Shown: positions 52,694 through 58,813, numbered from the stretch's first letter. The stretch is 64,000 bases of DNA from Dipteris shenzhenensis (GCA_047967505.1 CM106539.1), one strand, 5' to 3'. Translations and numbers: made by a program. The notes: generated from the sequence alone by a model not told the origin.

Positions 52694-54234
52694 ATTATGT
52701 AAACTTTAGTCTTTCACGTATGTATGTTTCAATACATTTTCATGTTTGTCGTTTGAACCTAGTTGCATCTCCACCTGCTAGTTTATTTCAGGTACTGAGC
52801 TTGTTTCCAGTTGATTTTGAAGAAAGAATTGGGCGTTTGAATGAGATCCCTGATCAAGAACAAGATCACCACAGTAAGCAGGTTGAGCGTAGTGGTCAAC
52901 TTGGTGACACATATTTATCCAAGGAAACAAATGTTCAGTTATCAAAAAAACTGCCTGCAAGAGGAGCTCGGAAAGGGAATACACAGAAACCTGGTCTTGA
53001 GAGTGGAGTTCCTAGTGATTTTTTTGTTGAGGAACAGATTACACTGTCACATCAAGCCATAGAGGCCAAGTCTCAGGACCTAATCTCTCCTACTTTCCAT
53101 AAGACGATTGCTAGAACAAATCATTCACAGCAAAGCACTGCAAAGGCTAAGAAAAAGCACCAGTCTAAAAGTCCAAAGACATTGAATCCCATTAGTATGG
53201 AAAATGCATGCAAAGAGTGTGGGCTCAAGCAGGGAGCTGACTGTGTCGTCTGCGGCCGGTGCAATGCAGGATATCATAGGTACTGCATAAGTTCTATTTC
53301 AACTGCTTTCCCTGAGAACGGGTGGTGTTGTCCATCTTGTACTTCTAAAATCGTCATTGACGATCCCCATGTAGTTAGCTTTGCCAAGGAAAACAGGGAA
53401 GGTGCGAATGATGTCCAGCAACTGTCTTTGGTGCCCAACAAGTCGGGTGATGGAATAAGTGTTACAAGCATTGAGCCTGTAAAGATCGCAGGCAGAGGAG
53501 GTGTTTGTAAAGCATGTGGAAAGGAGGACGATAATGTTCTTCTTTGTGATACATGTGATGCTGCATTTCATATGAACTGCCTGACCCCTGCTATGGAGGG
53601 GGTGCCTGATGGGAACTGGTATTGTCCTGCCTGTGTGGAAGCTGGGAAGGAACCTATGATTACACATGAGTTGGAGCATGCTGAAGATCATCATTGTGCT
53701 GTTTGTGATCGGATTTGTGGAAAATCTTTAGCCCCTATTGAAAATGAACCTGCCCCTATTAAAGATGAACCTGTCCCTATTGAAAATGAATCTGCAGAAC
53801 AACAAATTTTCTCAACCAATGAGAATGTCTGCAAGATCTGTGGAGCTGATAAAGCCAAGAAGCTTTGTATCTCATGCTTTGGATGCGAGAAGTTTTATCA
53901 CTTGTCTTGTCTGACCCCACCCCTGAAAAAATTTCCTCGTGGAACCTGGTTTTGCCCGTCATGCCTCTGCAGGGTGTGCAAGATCGATGAGAATGATGAC
54001 AAAATTCTACTGTGTGATACTTGTGATGAAGGCTACCATACCTACTGTCTTTCTCCTCCTCTTACAGATGTTCCGGAGGGGACTTGGTTTTGTCCATCTT
54101 GTGTGAAAGTTGAAAGCCCTGTGGTGAGATCGTCCTCTGAGGATGTGATAATTATTTCATCTGAAGATAAGAAATCACTGACTGAGGTATCGAAGAGAAA
54201 GCGGAAGAGCACAGAGCCAAGGAGATCTTTCTGA
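15421..54234 (+). CDS. EHD3: EHD3-like chromatin reader: MBD plus four PHD fingers (four exons, 936 residues)
   Basis: The gene joins 15421-16317, 31491-31871, 32381-32470 and 52792-54234, all at phase 0 with GT-AG borders, giving 936 residues. Order: basic stretch RKRKRQR (residues 9-15); MBD/TAM-type domain (about 162-213); a helical region shared with EHD3 proteins (about 340-456), whose QQ|VW and EQ|V junctions read naturally across introns 2 and 3; PHD1 596-639, PHD2 695-737, PHD3 803-847, PHD4 849-893; C-terminal basic SKRKRKSTEPRR. Rice EHD3 is a nuclear PHD protein that promotes flowering. The role here is inferred as reading methylated DNA and histone tails. Introns are 15.2, 0.5 and 20.3 kb. 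The N-terminal MBD is not something I recall in angiosperm EHD3. Exons hidden in the large introns remain possible. Confidence 0.85.
16927..17150. repeat. dispersed repeat, intron 1 copy
   Basis: Segments here (TCTCCTTTAGTGCTAGCC, GCTGAGTCTGCCCTT, CGACAGAAACTTAGTA, then GGGATGTCA) recur in the same order and spacing in intron 3 at about 38371-38520. It is probably part of an unrecognised retroelement LTR or leader. No coding sequence is seen from 16384 to 17509. Confidence 0.7.
17510..17890 (-). pseudogene. Gypsy-1 integrase C-terminus with chromodomain
   Basis: It begins with the typical HPMFHVSRLKK end of a chromovirus integrase. It continues to PTGILDRGTIQVRNRKIPTV and LVAWHGLPLSKATWESVYQL, with RRVFPDL, the chromodomain core with its WxGL..xxATWE pattern. 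Chromodomains of this group direct integration to heterochromatin. The upstream part of the integrase is missing at the junction with Copia-2 (17897). Confidence 0.88.
17897..18166 (+). repeat. Copia-2 5' LTR (270 bp, TGTTAG...CTCACA)
   Basis: It starts TGTTAGAATTAC and ends CTCACA two bases before the primer site. It contains two consecutive hairpins, TCACTAAC/GTTAGTGA and AAGGTTTTGTC/GACAAAACCTT (18002-18053), conserved in the 3' LTR. The last 70 bases are C/T-rich. Confidence 0.93.
18169..18180 (+). other. Copia-2 primer-binding site
   Basis: TGGTATCAGAGC is complementary to the 3' end of plant initiator methionine tRNA, the usual copia primer. It follows the LTR end after two T residues, which fixes the LTR boundary at 18166. 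Confidence 0.95.
18247..18690 (+). repeat. GTAC-rich palindromic leader array of Copia-2
   Basis: Dozens of CCGTACAG, CGTACG and CTGTACGG words, many self-complementary, fill the leader between primer site and gag. The block at 18250-18293 matches the leader of the gag-only copia (complement of 58281-58321) with three transitions and a 5-base gap, although the LTRs and gags differ. Open frames through the array are compositional. From 18860 to 19330 follows a second loose repeat with the word AATTTGGGGCTTT. Confidence 0.85.
19356..20310 (+). pseudogene. Copia-2 Gag
   Basis: ATG at 19356 begins MAQQNQNDFQFGG. The retrotran-gag core runs from DKLDGTNYSLWSFMVRNILI to EEGDSMSVHLTKLQDL and a NSLPESYLSF block. 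A TAA stops the frame at 20088-20090. Beyond it the same frame gives a lysine-rich linker and a zinc knuckle, GHYCKKPGHHIAEC, whose first Cys is replaced by Gly. The stop and the knuckle change make it defective as it stands. Confidence 0.9.
20218..20640. repeat. partial triplication at the Copia-2 knuckle region
   Basis: The block starting CAGGTCATCACATTGCAG occurs at 20218, 20396 and 20465. The spacings are 178 and 69 bases; the first is not a multiple of three, so the frame shifts. Copies one and three extend identically through GGGATGCTGCAGCC and end near 20385 and 20632. Confidence 0.92.
20528..22030 (+). pseudogene. Copia-2 protease and integrase
   Basis: After SSGMAVSDSAPH, the protease active site is WYFDSGASKHIT, followed by SVRGTGDVEL and VPGITTNLLSMS. 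The pre-integrase block is LWHARYGHKHYNSL with CEGCILGKMHRFPF. The integrase has IHSDVCGPM, TFIDDYFNFTWVF, LRTDRGGEY and PQQNGKAERKNRTL. The frame ends at 22030, where a 13-base duplication (21988-22012) shifts it. Removing the extra copy would restore LYNPATRKIIVSRDV, visible in the next frame. Catalytic Asp residues look present. Confidence 0.93.
22226..24184 (+). pseudogene. Copia-2 reverse transcriptase and RNase H
   Basis: 652 open residues. The RT starts at EEAKDNVRWMNAMHDEL, then KARLVAKGYAQKKGIDYEET, LDIKTAFLNGDLLEEVY (motif A) and RLYVDDLLLTGSN (YVDD). RNase H includes YSDSDWAGDYDTRQSTSG, SSCEAKYRAAFTATAE and the end block DNVADIFTKALP. A 78-residue piece of the connection region is present twice in tandem and in frame, so the domain is longer than normal and probably misfolded. 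The N-terminal junction with integrase lies in another frame (21822-22352). Confidence 0.95.
23094..23561. repeat. exact in-frame 234-bp tandem duplication in Copia-2 RT
   Basis: Bases 23094-23327 and 23328-23561 appear identical (78 codons each, from LLHFYLGIQFS to YLCNTR). The short AGG at the junction could be the microhomology. Confidence 0.95.
24208..24218 (+). other. Copia-2 polypurine tract
   Basis: ACTGCAGGGGG immediately precedes the TGTTAG of the 3' LTR. This is the normal plus-strand priming site position. Confidence 0.85.
24219..24414 (+). repeat. Copia-2 3' LTR, truncated
   Basis: It matches the first 196 bases of the 5' LTR with four C/T differences, then stops at CTTCTA. The next base belongs to Gypsy-1 RNase H. 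The missing 74 bases include the LTR end. Confidence 0.95.
24415..25283 (-). pseudogene. Gypsy-1 RT and partial RNase H
   Basis: The RT block (25283-24702) has FSKIDLKCGYHQIRIRAEDV, FVMPFGLTNAPTTF and FIDDILIFSKSVTEHHEHL, the gypsy catalytic IDD. After a frame break, RNase H begins at PQKLFFLETDASGIAVAAVL and ends at AVVHALKTSRHI, where Copia-2 begins. A 23-base duplication near 24880 gives LEYLVVRLENLG in place of a single copy. Confidence 0.92.
25393..26286 (-). pseudogene. Gypsy-1 protease and RT entry region
   Basis: The retropepsin-like block reads DVIVLFDSASTHNVINSKL, with the active-site DSA. It is followed by VKMADGSSTEV and the inter-domain region, then the RT entry PPERNVQHKIELIPGAEPVN. 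297 residues are open. Its N-terminal 20 residues repeat those at the end of the gag-side frame, because a 176-bp tandem duplication lies at the border. Confidence 0.9.
26113..26464. repeat. 176-bp tandem duplication in Gypsy-1
   Basis: 26113-26288 and 26289-26464 are near-identical (start CGTATCATGAAAGGCTG). 176 is not a multiple of three, so it separates the gag and protease frames. Confidence 0.9.
26485..27654 (-). pseudogene. Gypsy-1 Gag
   Basis: A likely start is MEIEEEASRMNPVE at 27654. The core includes RPEKYSGRMSDRSSDIIETW, TTWEGFKKEFRKHFLPPDEA, LRQRNLSVAEYTDKF and the zinc knuckle CFGCLQPHQWKDCPQNK near 26540. Pieces fall in three frames, so it is broken. An 11-codon tandem repeat (LLEDALPTDFS twice, period 33 at 27460) lies in the N-terminal part. 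Confidence 0.88.
27661..28975. other. no gene recognised (probable Gypsy-1 leader/LTR side)
   Basis: By position this should hold the leader and 5' LTR of Gypsy-1 on the minus strand, but I cannot find a primer site or LTR ends. An A/T-rich run lies at 27672-27720. No other coding signal is seen. Confidence 0.4.
28976..29429. repeat. 227-bp tandem duplication, G/A-rich
   Basis: 28976-29202 and 29203-29429 are near-identical (starting AGAAGGGTCAGAAGGTGG). Open frames on both strands here are shadows of this G-rich repeat. A smaller repeat of CAGCAGGACAGCAGGCAC with GTACGGCAG follows at about 29735-29835. Confidence 0.93.
30283..30575 (-). pseudogene. Ty3/gypsy RT fragment
   Basis: On the minus strand: LLEIQYLGYIISAQGIRLDP, then EKIQAITSWAVPTTAQEIQF, then NIRNPSYIFTQG (decayed ATPLTxLLKKG). 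This is the thumb/connection region after gypsy RT. It ends abruptly on both sides, and neither neighbour shows more of the element. It differs from the corresponding Gypsy-1 region, so it is from another copy. Confidence 0.85.
30600..31490. other. intron 1 end, no gene recognised
   Basis: No coding resemblance on either strand. The last 100 bases before the exon 2 acceptor are T-rich, as expected for a plant intron end. Confidence 0.5.
31491..31871 (+). CDS. EHD3: EHD3-like gene, exon 2
   Basis: 127 residues (300-426). The acceptor is AAATATGCAG and the donor is CAG|GTATTG. The second half (TQRCQDVLRSIISAEKFGTL, then RLSAGTYGQTPEMFSADMQQ) matches the helical region preceding the PHD fingers in EHD3-like proteins, with its conserved EKF and YxQxPExF blocks. 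This resemblance, and the uninterrupted phase, tie it to exon 1 across 15 kb of retroelements. Confidence 0.88.
32381..32470 (+). CDS. EHD3: EHD3-like gene, exon 3
   Basis: A 30-residue exon (427-456), VWNSISSVGNELVNLARTLS followed by ELSNNLYKEQ. The acceptor is CTGTTTTCAG and the donor is CAG|GTAACC. It continues the exon 2 helix in the EHD3 pattern (QQVW...G.E...LA..LS..S...Y.EQ) and is followed by the 20.3-kb intron 3. Confidence 0.88.
32774..33605 (+). repeat. Copia-3 5' LTR (832 bp)
   Basis: Perfect terminal inversion TGTTAGAA / TTCTAACA bounds it, with the primer site directly adjacent. An 81-base duplication (33436-33516 and 33517-33600, TGTATCTATCTTGTGTGAG) lies near its right end. 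Confidence 0.8.
33776..34170 (+). pseudogene. Copia-3 Gag, N-terminal part
   Basis: It begins MASHMPIPNFRESGKWDGSN, then YAMWKVKLIRL and a TGA. The pattern F-x-G-x-N-Y-x-x-W-K is the copia gag entry. Downstream pieces are in other frames (SRILSLENQFFTMG). Confidence 0.75.
34283..35098 (+). pseudogene. Copia-3 integrase remnants
   Basis: The first part reads MELVHFDVWP, then a decayed YYLTFMDDF block. The second part has FTSKAFDTNCKKEGIKRQFT and AAHTSQQNMVAERKS, the copia C-terminal catalytic region with PQQNG decayed to SQQNM. An unrelated G-rich stretch separates them. Confidence 0.8.
35604..36660 (+). pseudogene. Copia-3 RT and RNase H start
   Basis: Scattered in-frame pieces: CMEAKVEAIMRNHSWDLADR, GIKQVYHAKYNSNGILDKYK, then MIIILHVDDLIVT near 36165, a decayed YVDD. 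After that come ATVYQRMVGNLLYLTNIRPD, then IAFAVGLLCQFLSNPRENQM, and FSVSDWA. The order is correct for copia; stops and shifts are frequent. Confidence 0.85.
37203..37213 (+). other. isolated copia primer-binding site
   Basis: TGGTATCAGAG is present without recognisable downstream gag. The 450 bases upstream (about 36733-37200) could be an LTR with unclear ends. 37214-38370 contains no gene. Confidence 0.4.
38371..38520. repeat. dispersed repeat, intron 3 copy
   Basis: Second copy of the sequence seen at about 16927-17150 (TCTCCTTTAGTGCTAGCC through CGACAGAAACTTAGTAT and GGGATGTCACAG), in the same orientation. The same unnamed element thus invaded introns 1 and 3 of one gene. 38521-40745 holds no recognised gene. 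Confidence 0.7.
41032..41774 (-). mobile_element. LTR-like insertion in LINE B with TATA box and palindromes
   Basis: LINE A lacks this DNA at the corresponding site (560-575), so it is an insertion. On the minus strand it begins TGTTGAGAATC and ends TTTTAATAACA, the TG...CA pattern of an LTR. A minus-strand TATA box (CTATAAAAGG, 41612-41621) sits 35-100 bases downstream of two palindromes. The direct repeat at the borders is AGCTGT (41029-41034 and 41774-41779), not a clean 5-bp duplication, so solo LTR is the favoured but unproven reading. Confidence 0.55.
41656..41706. repeat. pair of strong palindromes
   Basis: GACCGACCAG-C-CTGGTCGGTC (41656-41676) and the perfect 20-bp GGCCGACCAGCTGGTCGGCC (41687-41706) share the core GACCAG/CTGGTC and are 10 bases apart. 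Confidence 0.95.
43020..43320 (+). mobile_element. inverted 3' fragment of the RTE-like LINE family
   Basis: The complement of this segment matches 500-730 of LINE A and 41800-41950 of LINE B (for example TATCCGATGGACTACGTCAA here). Its orientation is opposite to LINEs A, B and C, giving an inverted repeat with LINE B about 1.2 kb away. Confidence 0.8.
44343..44356. repeat. LINE D target-site duplication, left
   Basis: GAAGTGAACCCTCT, 14 bases, identical to 51189-51202. Confidence 0.95.
44357..45170 (+). repeat. LINE D 5' UTR: long polypyrimidine tract
   Basis: About 800 bases are almost entirely C and T on the sense strand (CCCTCTCC, CCTCCC units) with one A-run at 44929-44960. Frames through it are compositional. 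The tract begins right at the target duplication, so it is the element's own 5' end. Confidence 0.9.
45207..46735 (+). pseudogene. LINE D ORF1 (zinc-knuckle RNA-binding protein)
   Basis: A likely start is MDPHSVNLRPPPPAARTVIF at 45207, with a TAG after SEDEL. After one shift it continues at 45377: LLPYTLGFDPSEEDRQ, then GRQDQCRICRTLGHFARDCP, a CX2CX4HX4C knuckle, then a basic RKRKRPKRSS and a proline-rich tail. A TAG interrupts at 46115. The tail to 46735 includes a conserved SFSALAD-type block. Its TGA overlaps the ORF2 ATG. Plant L1 ORF1 proteins of this type bind element RNA. Confidence 0.88.
46732..50882 (+). pseudogene. LINE D ORF2 (endonuclease, reverse transcriptase, zinc domain)
   Basis: The start MRIVSWNIQGLGG is the canonical plant L1 ORF2 start. 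Endonuclease blocks: FIQEHKLD, NLYAPNNRGKRNREER, WIIGGDFNMVE, and SDHFPVVL near 47460. RT blocks: KGKCPGSDGLTPSF, RPITLLGTFYKILAKAISLR, FVHGRSIFYN, LLDFEKAYDIVDWDF, SVRQGCPLAPFLFLF, and a decayed LADDTAVF. The C-terminus (50367-50882) has WRSKFGADPSCPRCLSALET with HCLWDC, the zf-RVT domain. Several stops replace Trp codons (47125, 48346, 48967). Frameshifts lie near 47631, 48090 and 49333. Confidence 0.93.
51189..51202. repeat. LINE D target-site duplication, right
   Basis: GAAGTGAACCCTCT, identical to 44343-44356, one base after the A9 tail. Confidence 0.95.
51309..52206 (-). pseudogene. LINE C pre-RT and RT N-terminal region
   Basis: Three frames in order: 52206-51805 (NPWFDDECREMR), 51863-51543 (SPDHEGLRTEHFAHGQEALT, the decayed SPGxDGLxxE block), and 51515-51309 (motif A, VDFRKAFDTVP). 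The RT catalytic ADD region would fall at the LINE D insertion and is lost or altered. Confidence 0.85.
52594..52690. repeat. duplicated GATGGCCATCTTGGTGGG unit plus (GA)n
   Basis: The unit GATGGCCATCTTGGTGGG occurs twice (52596 and about 52636), each followed by GA runs, the second extending to about 52689. It lies about 100 bases before the exon 4 acceptor. Confidence 0.85.
52792..54234 (+). CDS. EHD3: EHD3-like gene, exon 4 (PHD fingers and stop)
   Basis: 480 residues (457-936) after acceptor GTTTATTTCAG, ending in TGA. Four Cys4-His-Cys3 fingers follow one another: PHD1 from CKECGLKQGADC, PHD2 from CKACGKEDDNVLLCDTCD, PHD3 from CKICGADKAKKLC, and PHD4 from CRVCKIDENDDKILLCDTCD. PHD3 and PHD4 abut through the shared CPSCLCRVC. 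A half-finger CAVCDRICG lies between PHD2 and PHD3, next to three 7-residue acidic repeats (770-790). The aspartate-rich stretches before the third and fourth Cys of PHD2 and PHD4 resemble histone H3 N-terminus readers; this is inference. Confidence 0.93.
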   Translation, partial: VLSLFPVDFEERIGRLNEIPDQEQDHHSKQVERSGQLGDTYLSKETNVQLSKKLPARGARKGNTQKPGLESGVPSDFFVEEQITLSHQAIEAKSQDLISPTFHKTIARTNHSQQSTAKAKKKHQSKSPKTLNPISMENACKECGLKQGADCVVCGRCNAGYHRYCISSISTAFPENGWCCPSCTSKIVIDDPHVVSFAKENREGANDVQQLSLVPNKSGDGISVTSIEPVKIAGRGGVCKACGKEDDNVLLCDTCDAAFHMNCLTPAMEGVPDGNWYCPACVEAGKEPMITHELEHAEDHHCAVCDRICGKSLAPIENEPAPIKDEPVPIENESAEQQIFSTNENVCKICGADKAKKLCISCFGCEKFYHLSCLTPPLKKFPRGTWFCPSCLCRVCKIDENDDKILLCDTCDEGYHTYCLSPPLTDVPEGTWFCPSCVKVESPVVRSSSEDVIIISSEDKKSLTEVSKRKRKSTEPRRSF

Positions 54235-56515
54235 AGAATAGTGAGATGAGGTTGCTATTTTGTCACAGGCTGAGGACGACTCATGGATTGCACTTGCTCT
54301 TTTATTTGTTACAAGTGACTGCTTGCTCAGCAAGCTGTCTTCAAACATTTCTTTTAATGAAGCATTGTACACGTATCCTTGGTTTTTGTCTCGTTTGTTG
54401 CATGAATTGGTTGCATGGCTATTACGGGTCGAAATTGCCTTAACGAGTTGCATTCATTCTGACCGTCTACTACCTTTGTAGTCTATCCACCTGCAATCTC
54501 TCCTTCCTGCGAAGACAGTTTTGAAAGATGTGTTGTCTTAATCTCCCAAAGTGTATATCGTGTTTGACAATACTGTAGTCCCAGCACCCTAGTTCTCTGT
54601 TCTCTTTCACTGCATGTAGAACTGAGACTAGAGCTTGTGTAGTCGCGCATTGTGAAACCAGGGCTTAATACTCACATGCAAAAATTGCAGGCGTGTTTTT
54701 GTATTTGTGGCTGCCCTGCCCCTGGGTTCAGATTGGATTGTCTTGGGTAAGTGTTGATGTTGTGGGATACGATTGAGCTGTCTTATTGGGGATTTCACAG
54801 CTCCAATTCAAATACACCCAATAACAATTTCCAGCAAATTCATCTTGGGATCTATGCTGTCTAGAGCCTAGTCTCAAAGAGCTTTATTTTTGAAAATTGT
54901 CTTTCCATGACACATCATAGCAGTGCGCTCATCTGAGCCTTGCTCGTTTGATGATGCAAATGTGATTAGTGAATTCTACCATGGTAAAATCCTTCAAATA
55001 ATAATAGCAGGTATTCTTCGTATTTGCATTTTCACTTGTGAGGGCATCACAAGCATTTAATGCTCTAGGTTAGATTGTGGATTGCCTTTTGTAAATATGT
55101 TAGTGTAATATTTAGGGGAGAACTTTCACGAGATATCATTTGGGGACCTGTACGCGCAGCCTCGAGGACTTTCTTTGAAAGTTGCTATTCCATGGCACAT
55201 TTTAGAACCTGTTAGACATAAATCTGAAGGTATGAAAGCATCCAAACAATCTAGTCTACAAGTTTTGGTGATCTATTTTTTGCAATCCTTCAGAAGGTGC
55301 CTGCTAATGCATATGGAATGTATAGAATTCAGACCGTGGATAGCCGAACCATCGTACCAAACAAGTGATGAAGCCATATACTTGCAAGGGAAAGCGAATT
55401 ATGCCTTAAATTATTATGTTCATAGAATGGGAGCATTGTTTGCTATGTATTTGAGTATGACCACAAGTTAGGGGGGGTTTACGAGTAATAGTTGTTTAGA
55501 TTTTCATGTGTGAACTTGAGATGATGTTTTAGGCCGCTTGTTTAAAGCTTGACAGAGGTTTTTTTGGGCCATAAGTAACTTTGCATTTATGTCATATGTA
55601 CAATACATGGCGGACGCCTTATAAGTATCTTATAATGAAGAGGATCCAAATATTCTCCAAAGAGATCTAGTGAGAGTATCTTCAAGAGCGCATGGTTTGG
55701 AATGACATAAAATAGTTATGCCCTTGTGAAAACCTCCATGTTGCCCACATGGCACATTAGGGGAGGTTTGAGGATTCAAAAGGGCCATGTAAGGAATGGA
55801 TTAGTATTTTCATTTTGGCCTTAGAATTTGATTAGTAATCTACATATTACTTGGTAAACTTAAATTATAGGTGGTGTCAGGTGTAGTTATATTACTTGGA
55901 ATGGAGGTCTGACTAAGAGGCATCCATAATTTCTCAAATTGGGGATTGCCACATGGCAATAGGTGCGAACAATCCGTCCCCTTGTGTCTACAATTCACCT
56001 AATTGCACATAAGTGGTGCCTATAAGTTGCCCAACGGGTGCCTACAACCTGTCCACCATTTTCAAAGTTTGGTGGGCAAGCTTACCACGTCACAACCTCC
56101 TTGAACTTGCCAAGAGGTCTACCAAATGCACCCCCACTTCCGCCATCTCAATATGGCATTAGACCATAGATTGGAGCACTCCCATTGGTTCGTCTCAAAT
56201 CCATCCCAACTTGGGGCCTCTGTGAGACCCTAATGATCCATATTGCATGATAATGTGTCCATGTTGCACTTAGGTTATGTGTTTGCCCTAATGGCCCCTC
56301 TCACTCACACTCATGTGTCCTAGATAATGTGAAGCCTCTGGATCCTCCTCATAAGGGGGCTCTTAGTTTGGGCATTGACCTTTTGCCCCTCTGAGTGCAG
56401 GTTGATTTCCACTTTATTGAAGTGTCACTCCACTAGCTCCCATTCATGAACTCTCAAGAACATGGTGAAGGCGTCATCATATTCTAGGACCAAACCTTGC
56501 ACTACTTATAATCGT
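54235..56515. other. 3' UTR and downstream sequence, no further gene
   Basis: The region after the TGA has no coding resemblance. The first several hundred bases are T-rich and probably 3' UTR; no single cleavage signal stands out. No retroelement was recognised before 56521. Confidence 0.5.
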
Positions 56516-56520
56516 AAGTC

Positions 56521-56855
56521 TGTTGGAATATGGAAGCAAGAACTAGAACTAGAAACTAGAAATGAAATGACAAGACTGAAAGACTAGAAATACCTTGAGA
56601 AGAGTGTAGACAAGACACAAGCTAGACTGATAGATTACAATGATGTGACCCATTGAATATATGGGCCAAAGTACAAGACATAAAGCAAGAGTGCTTATGG
56701 GATAATTGTAGAAGTGCCACATGGCACACACTCAAGACATAAAGACTAGACTTAGACTTAGACTTAGACTTAGACAAATGTAGATTAGGAAATACTAAGT
56801 CTTAGACAAATGTAGATTAGGAAATAGTACACTTAGTGTGCACTTATCTCCAACA
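56521..56855 (-). repeat. gag-only copia 3' LTR (335 bp)
   Basis: Longer than its partner by 44 bases, because a GACTTA run and a TAGATTAGGAAATA segment are repeated near its inner end. A GGAGGG-type purine tract (complement of 56856-56863) lies directly inside. Confidence 0.95.
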
Positions 56856-57179
56856 CCCTCCTTAAGTGGACACTAGGAGTAAGACAGAAAGACAAGACTA
56901 GAAGACAAACATAAAGACTGATAGACTCAGCGACAAGATAGAAGACATGACAGAACAAAAAGATCCTGAGACACCCCTCCTCAAGTGATATCCTCATATG
57001 GGTCCACAAGGGTAGGGACAAGATGGATCTAAAGCACAGTCAGATTGATAGACAAATAGACAGACAGACAAGACTAGATAGACAGAAGATTGACTGTAGA
57101 TAAATAGAAAGATCAAGACACTAGAACCCCTTGACCTACATCATCGGTGGTCAAGGTGGTAGACAAGGTATAGAAGTAA

Positions 57180-58009
57180 TCAGAAAGCCCACTTCTCATC
57201 ATGTGAGGAAGGAAATGCAGGATCAACTGATGGAGATGTTGCAACAACATGGGCTGAGGTAGATGCAGGAGCTGATGTAGAGGTTTTGGAGTAGCAGTCC
57301 CTCTCCCGGTGATTATCACGGCCACAAATGGTGCATGGATGAGCCTTGAAACAATCCTTCTCCACATGATTAGTTTTGCCACAATGGGTGCAAGGCTTTC
57401 TTACCTTAGAACTTCCTTTCTTTGCTAAAAATGCAGTGTCAGTTACCTTGCGTTGTTGAGTTCTTTCTTCCTCCTAGAGAGCATTGATGATACTCTCAAG
57501 AGAAGGATTATTATGATACTTGAGGTAGTGACAAGAGTATCATAGGAGTCAGGTAAGCTTTTGAGAAGCACAGCAATAGCAATATCTTCGGAAATGGGAG
57601 ACTTGACTGACGCAAGTTGAACCATAAGACTGCGAAGATAATTGACATGAGAGGCTATAGTAACTCCTTCCTGCATATGTAGATCAAAGAATGAGATCAT
57701 AAGGGCAATTTTAGAGTTTTTAGATCGGGCTCCAAAAAGAGTATCAAGAGTGATCCATGCTTGAGGAGCAGACTGTATGTCGGAGATGTGATGAATGTAA
57801 TCATCTCCAAGGCCGAGCAAGATGATAGCATAAGCTTTGTCGTTCTTGGCAGCAACAACTTGCTCAGATGGACCTTCGGGAGCATCACGGTGAACAATGT
57901 CCCAAAGGCCTTCTTTCATAAGATGGCATTTGATTTTGATCTGCCAAGTATGAAAGTTGGACCCATTGAATTTGTCGATAGATATGAGAGAATGAGAGGA
58001 GGATGCCAT
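57180..58009 (-). pseudogene. gag-only copia Gag with two zinc knuckles
   Basis: Start MASSSHSLISIDKFNGSNFH at 58009, then TWQIKIKCHLMKEGLWDIVH, ITLDTLFGARSKNSKIALM, HVNYLRSLMVQLASVKSPIS and LLKSLPDSYDTLVT. After one frameshift and a TAG near 57476 the frame gives EEERTQQRKVTDTAFLAKKG, then knuckle 1 CTHCGKTNHVEKDC, then knuckle 2 CTICGRDNHRERDC, and ends DEKWAF at about 57180. Two tandem CCHC knuckles are more than the single one usual in copia. Confidence 0.92.
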
Positions 58010-58280
58010 GTGGGAAGGTCTTACCTCTTGCTAGGATGCAAGGGCAGTGTCTATTCCCTTACAATATTGCAGAAATAAATGAGAGGAAGAGATCCCAGAA
58101 GCCAGTTCTCTCACCACTTTGTCAGGGCCATAGCATATGACAGCCCATCGAAGCAGGAGGAACCAGCAAAAAAGGAGAGACTGTTCAGCAAACTGAAAGA
58201 GGCAAAGTGTAGTACCTTAAACCCGGGCAGAGGTAGAGGTGCAGATCTCTGTGAAGATGGAGCTGGAGAAGTCAGTCTGT

Positions 58281-58498
58281 GCAGGTACGGATTTCGTACA
58301 GTCGTACGGATTGTACGGACGTACGGACGACGACGCAGAGTACGGACATACGGCGCAGAGTACTGACGACGGCGCAGAGAGTACGTGCGGCAGAGTACGG
58401 ACGAGGTACGACGGCGTACGGACGGAGTACGAACGACGTACGGCGGCGTATGGACGGAGTACGAACGACGTACGGTGGTCGTACGGAAGAGTACAGAG
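58281..58498 (-). repeat. GTAC-rich palindromic leader array of the gag-only copia
   Basis: Repeated CGTACG, GTACGGAC and ACGACG words lie between the primer site and gag. The complement of 58281-58321 aligns with Copia-2 18250-18293. 58500-58810 follows with a second loose repeat of GCGCAGATCTG. Confidence 0.85.
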
Positions 58499-58813
58499 AG
58501 CAGAGGTGGATGCTGCGCAGATCTGTCGGTGACAGCAGGTGCTGCGCAGATCTGACGTGACAGTAGATCTGGCGCTCAGATCTGGCTGAGCTGCGCAGAT
58601 CTGAAGCGCAGATCTGGCGCAGATATTTGGAGTGGGCGCAGAAATTTGGAGCAGGAAAAAAAATGCAGCAGAGTCGCGCAGATCTGGAGCGCAATGGCGG
58701 GGCAGAAAGAGGGGCAGATCTGCAGCAGGGGAGAGAAGAGAGAGAGAAGAGGCAGATCTGAGCGGGGGGGGCAGATTTGAGAAGAGAGAAGAGGGAGAAG
58801 AGGAATCAATCTA

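Noticed and set aside
54260-54481. Open frame after the EHD3-like stop, preceded by TCACAG
   Set aside because: It could mimic an extra exon, but exon 4 already ends in a stop after PHD4 and a basic tail; no domain is recognisable, so 3' UTR is simpler.
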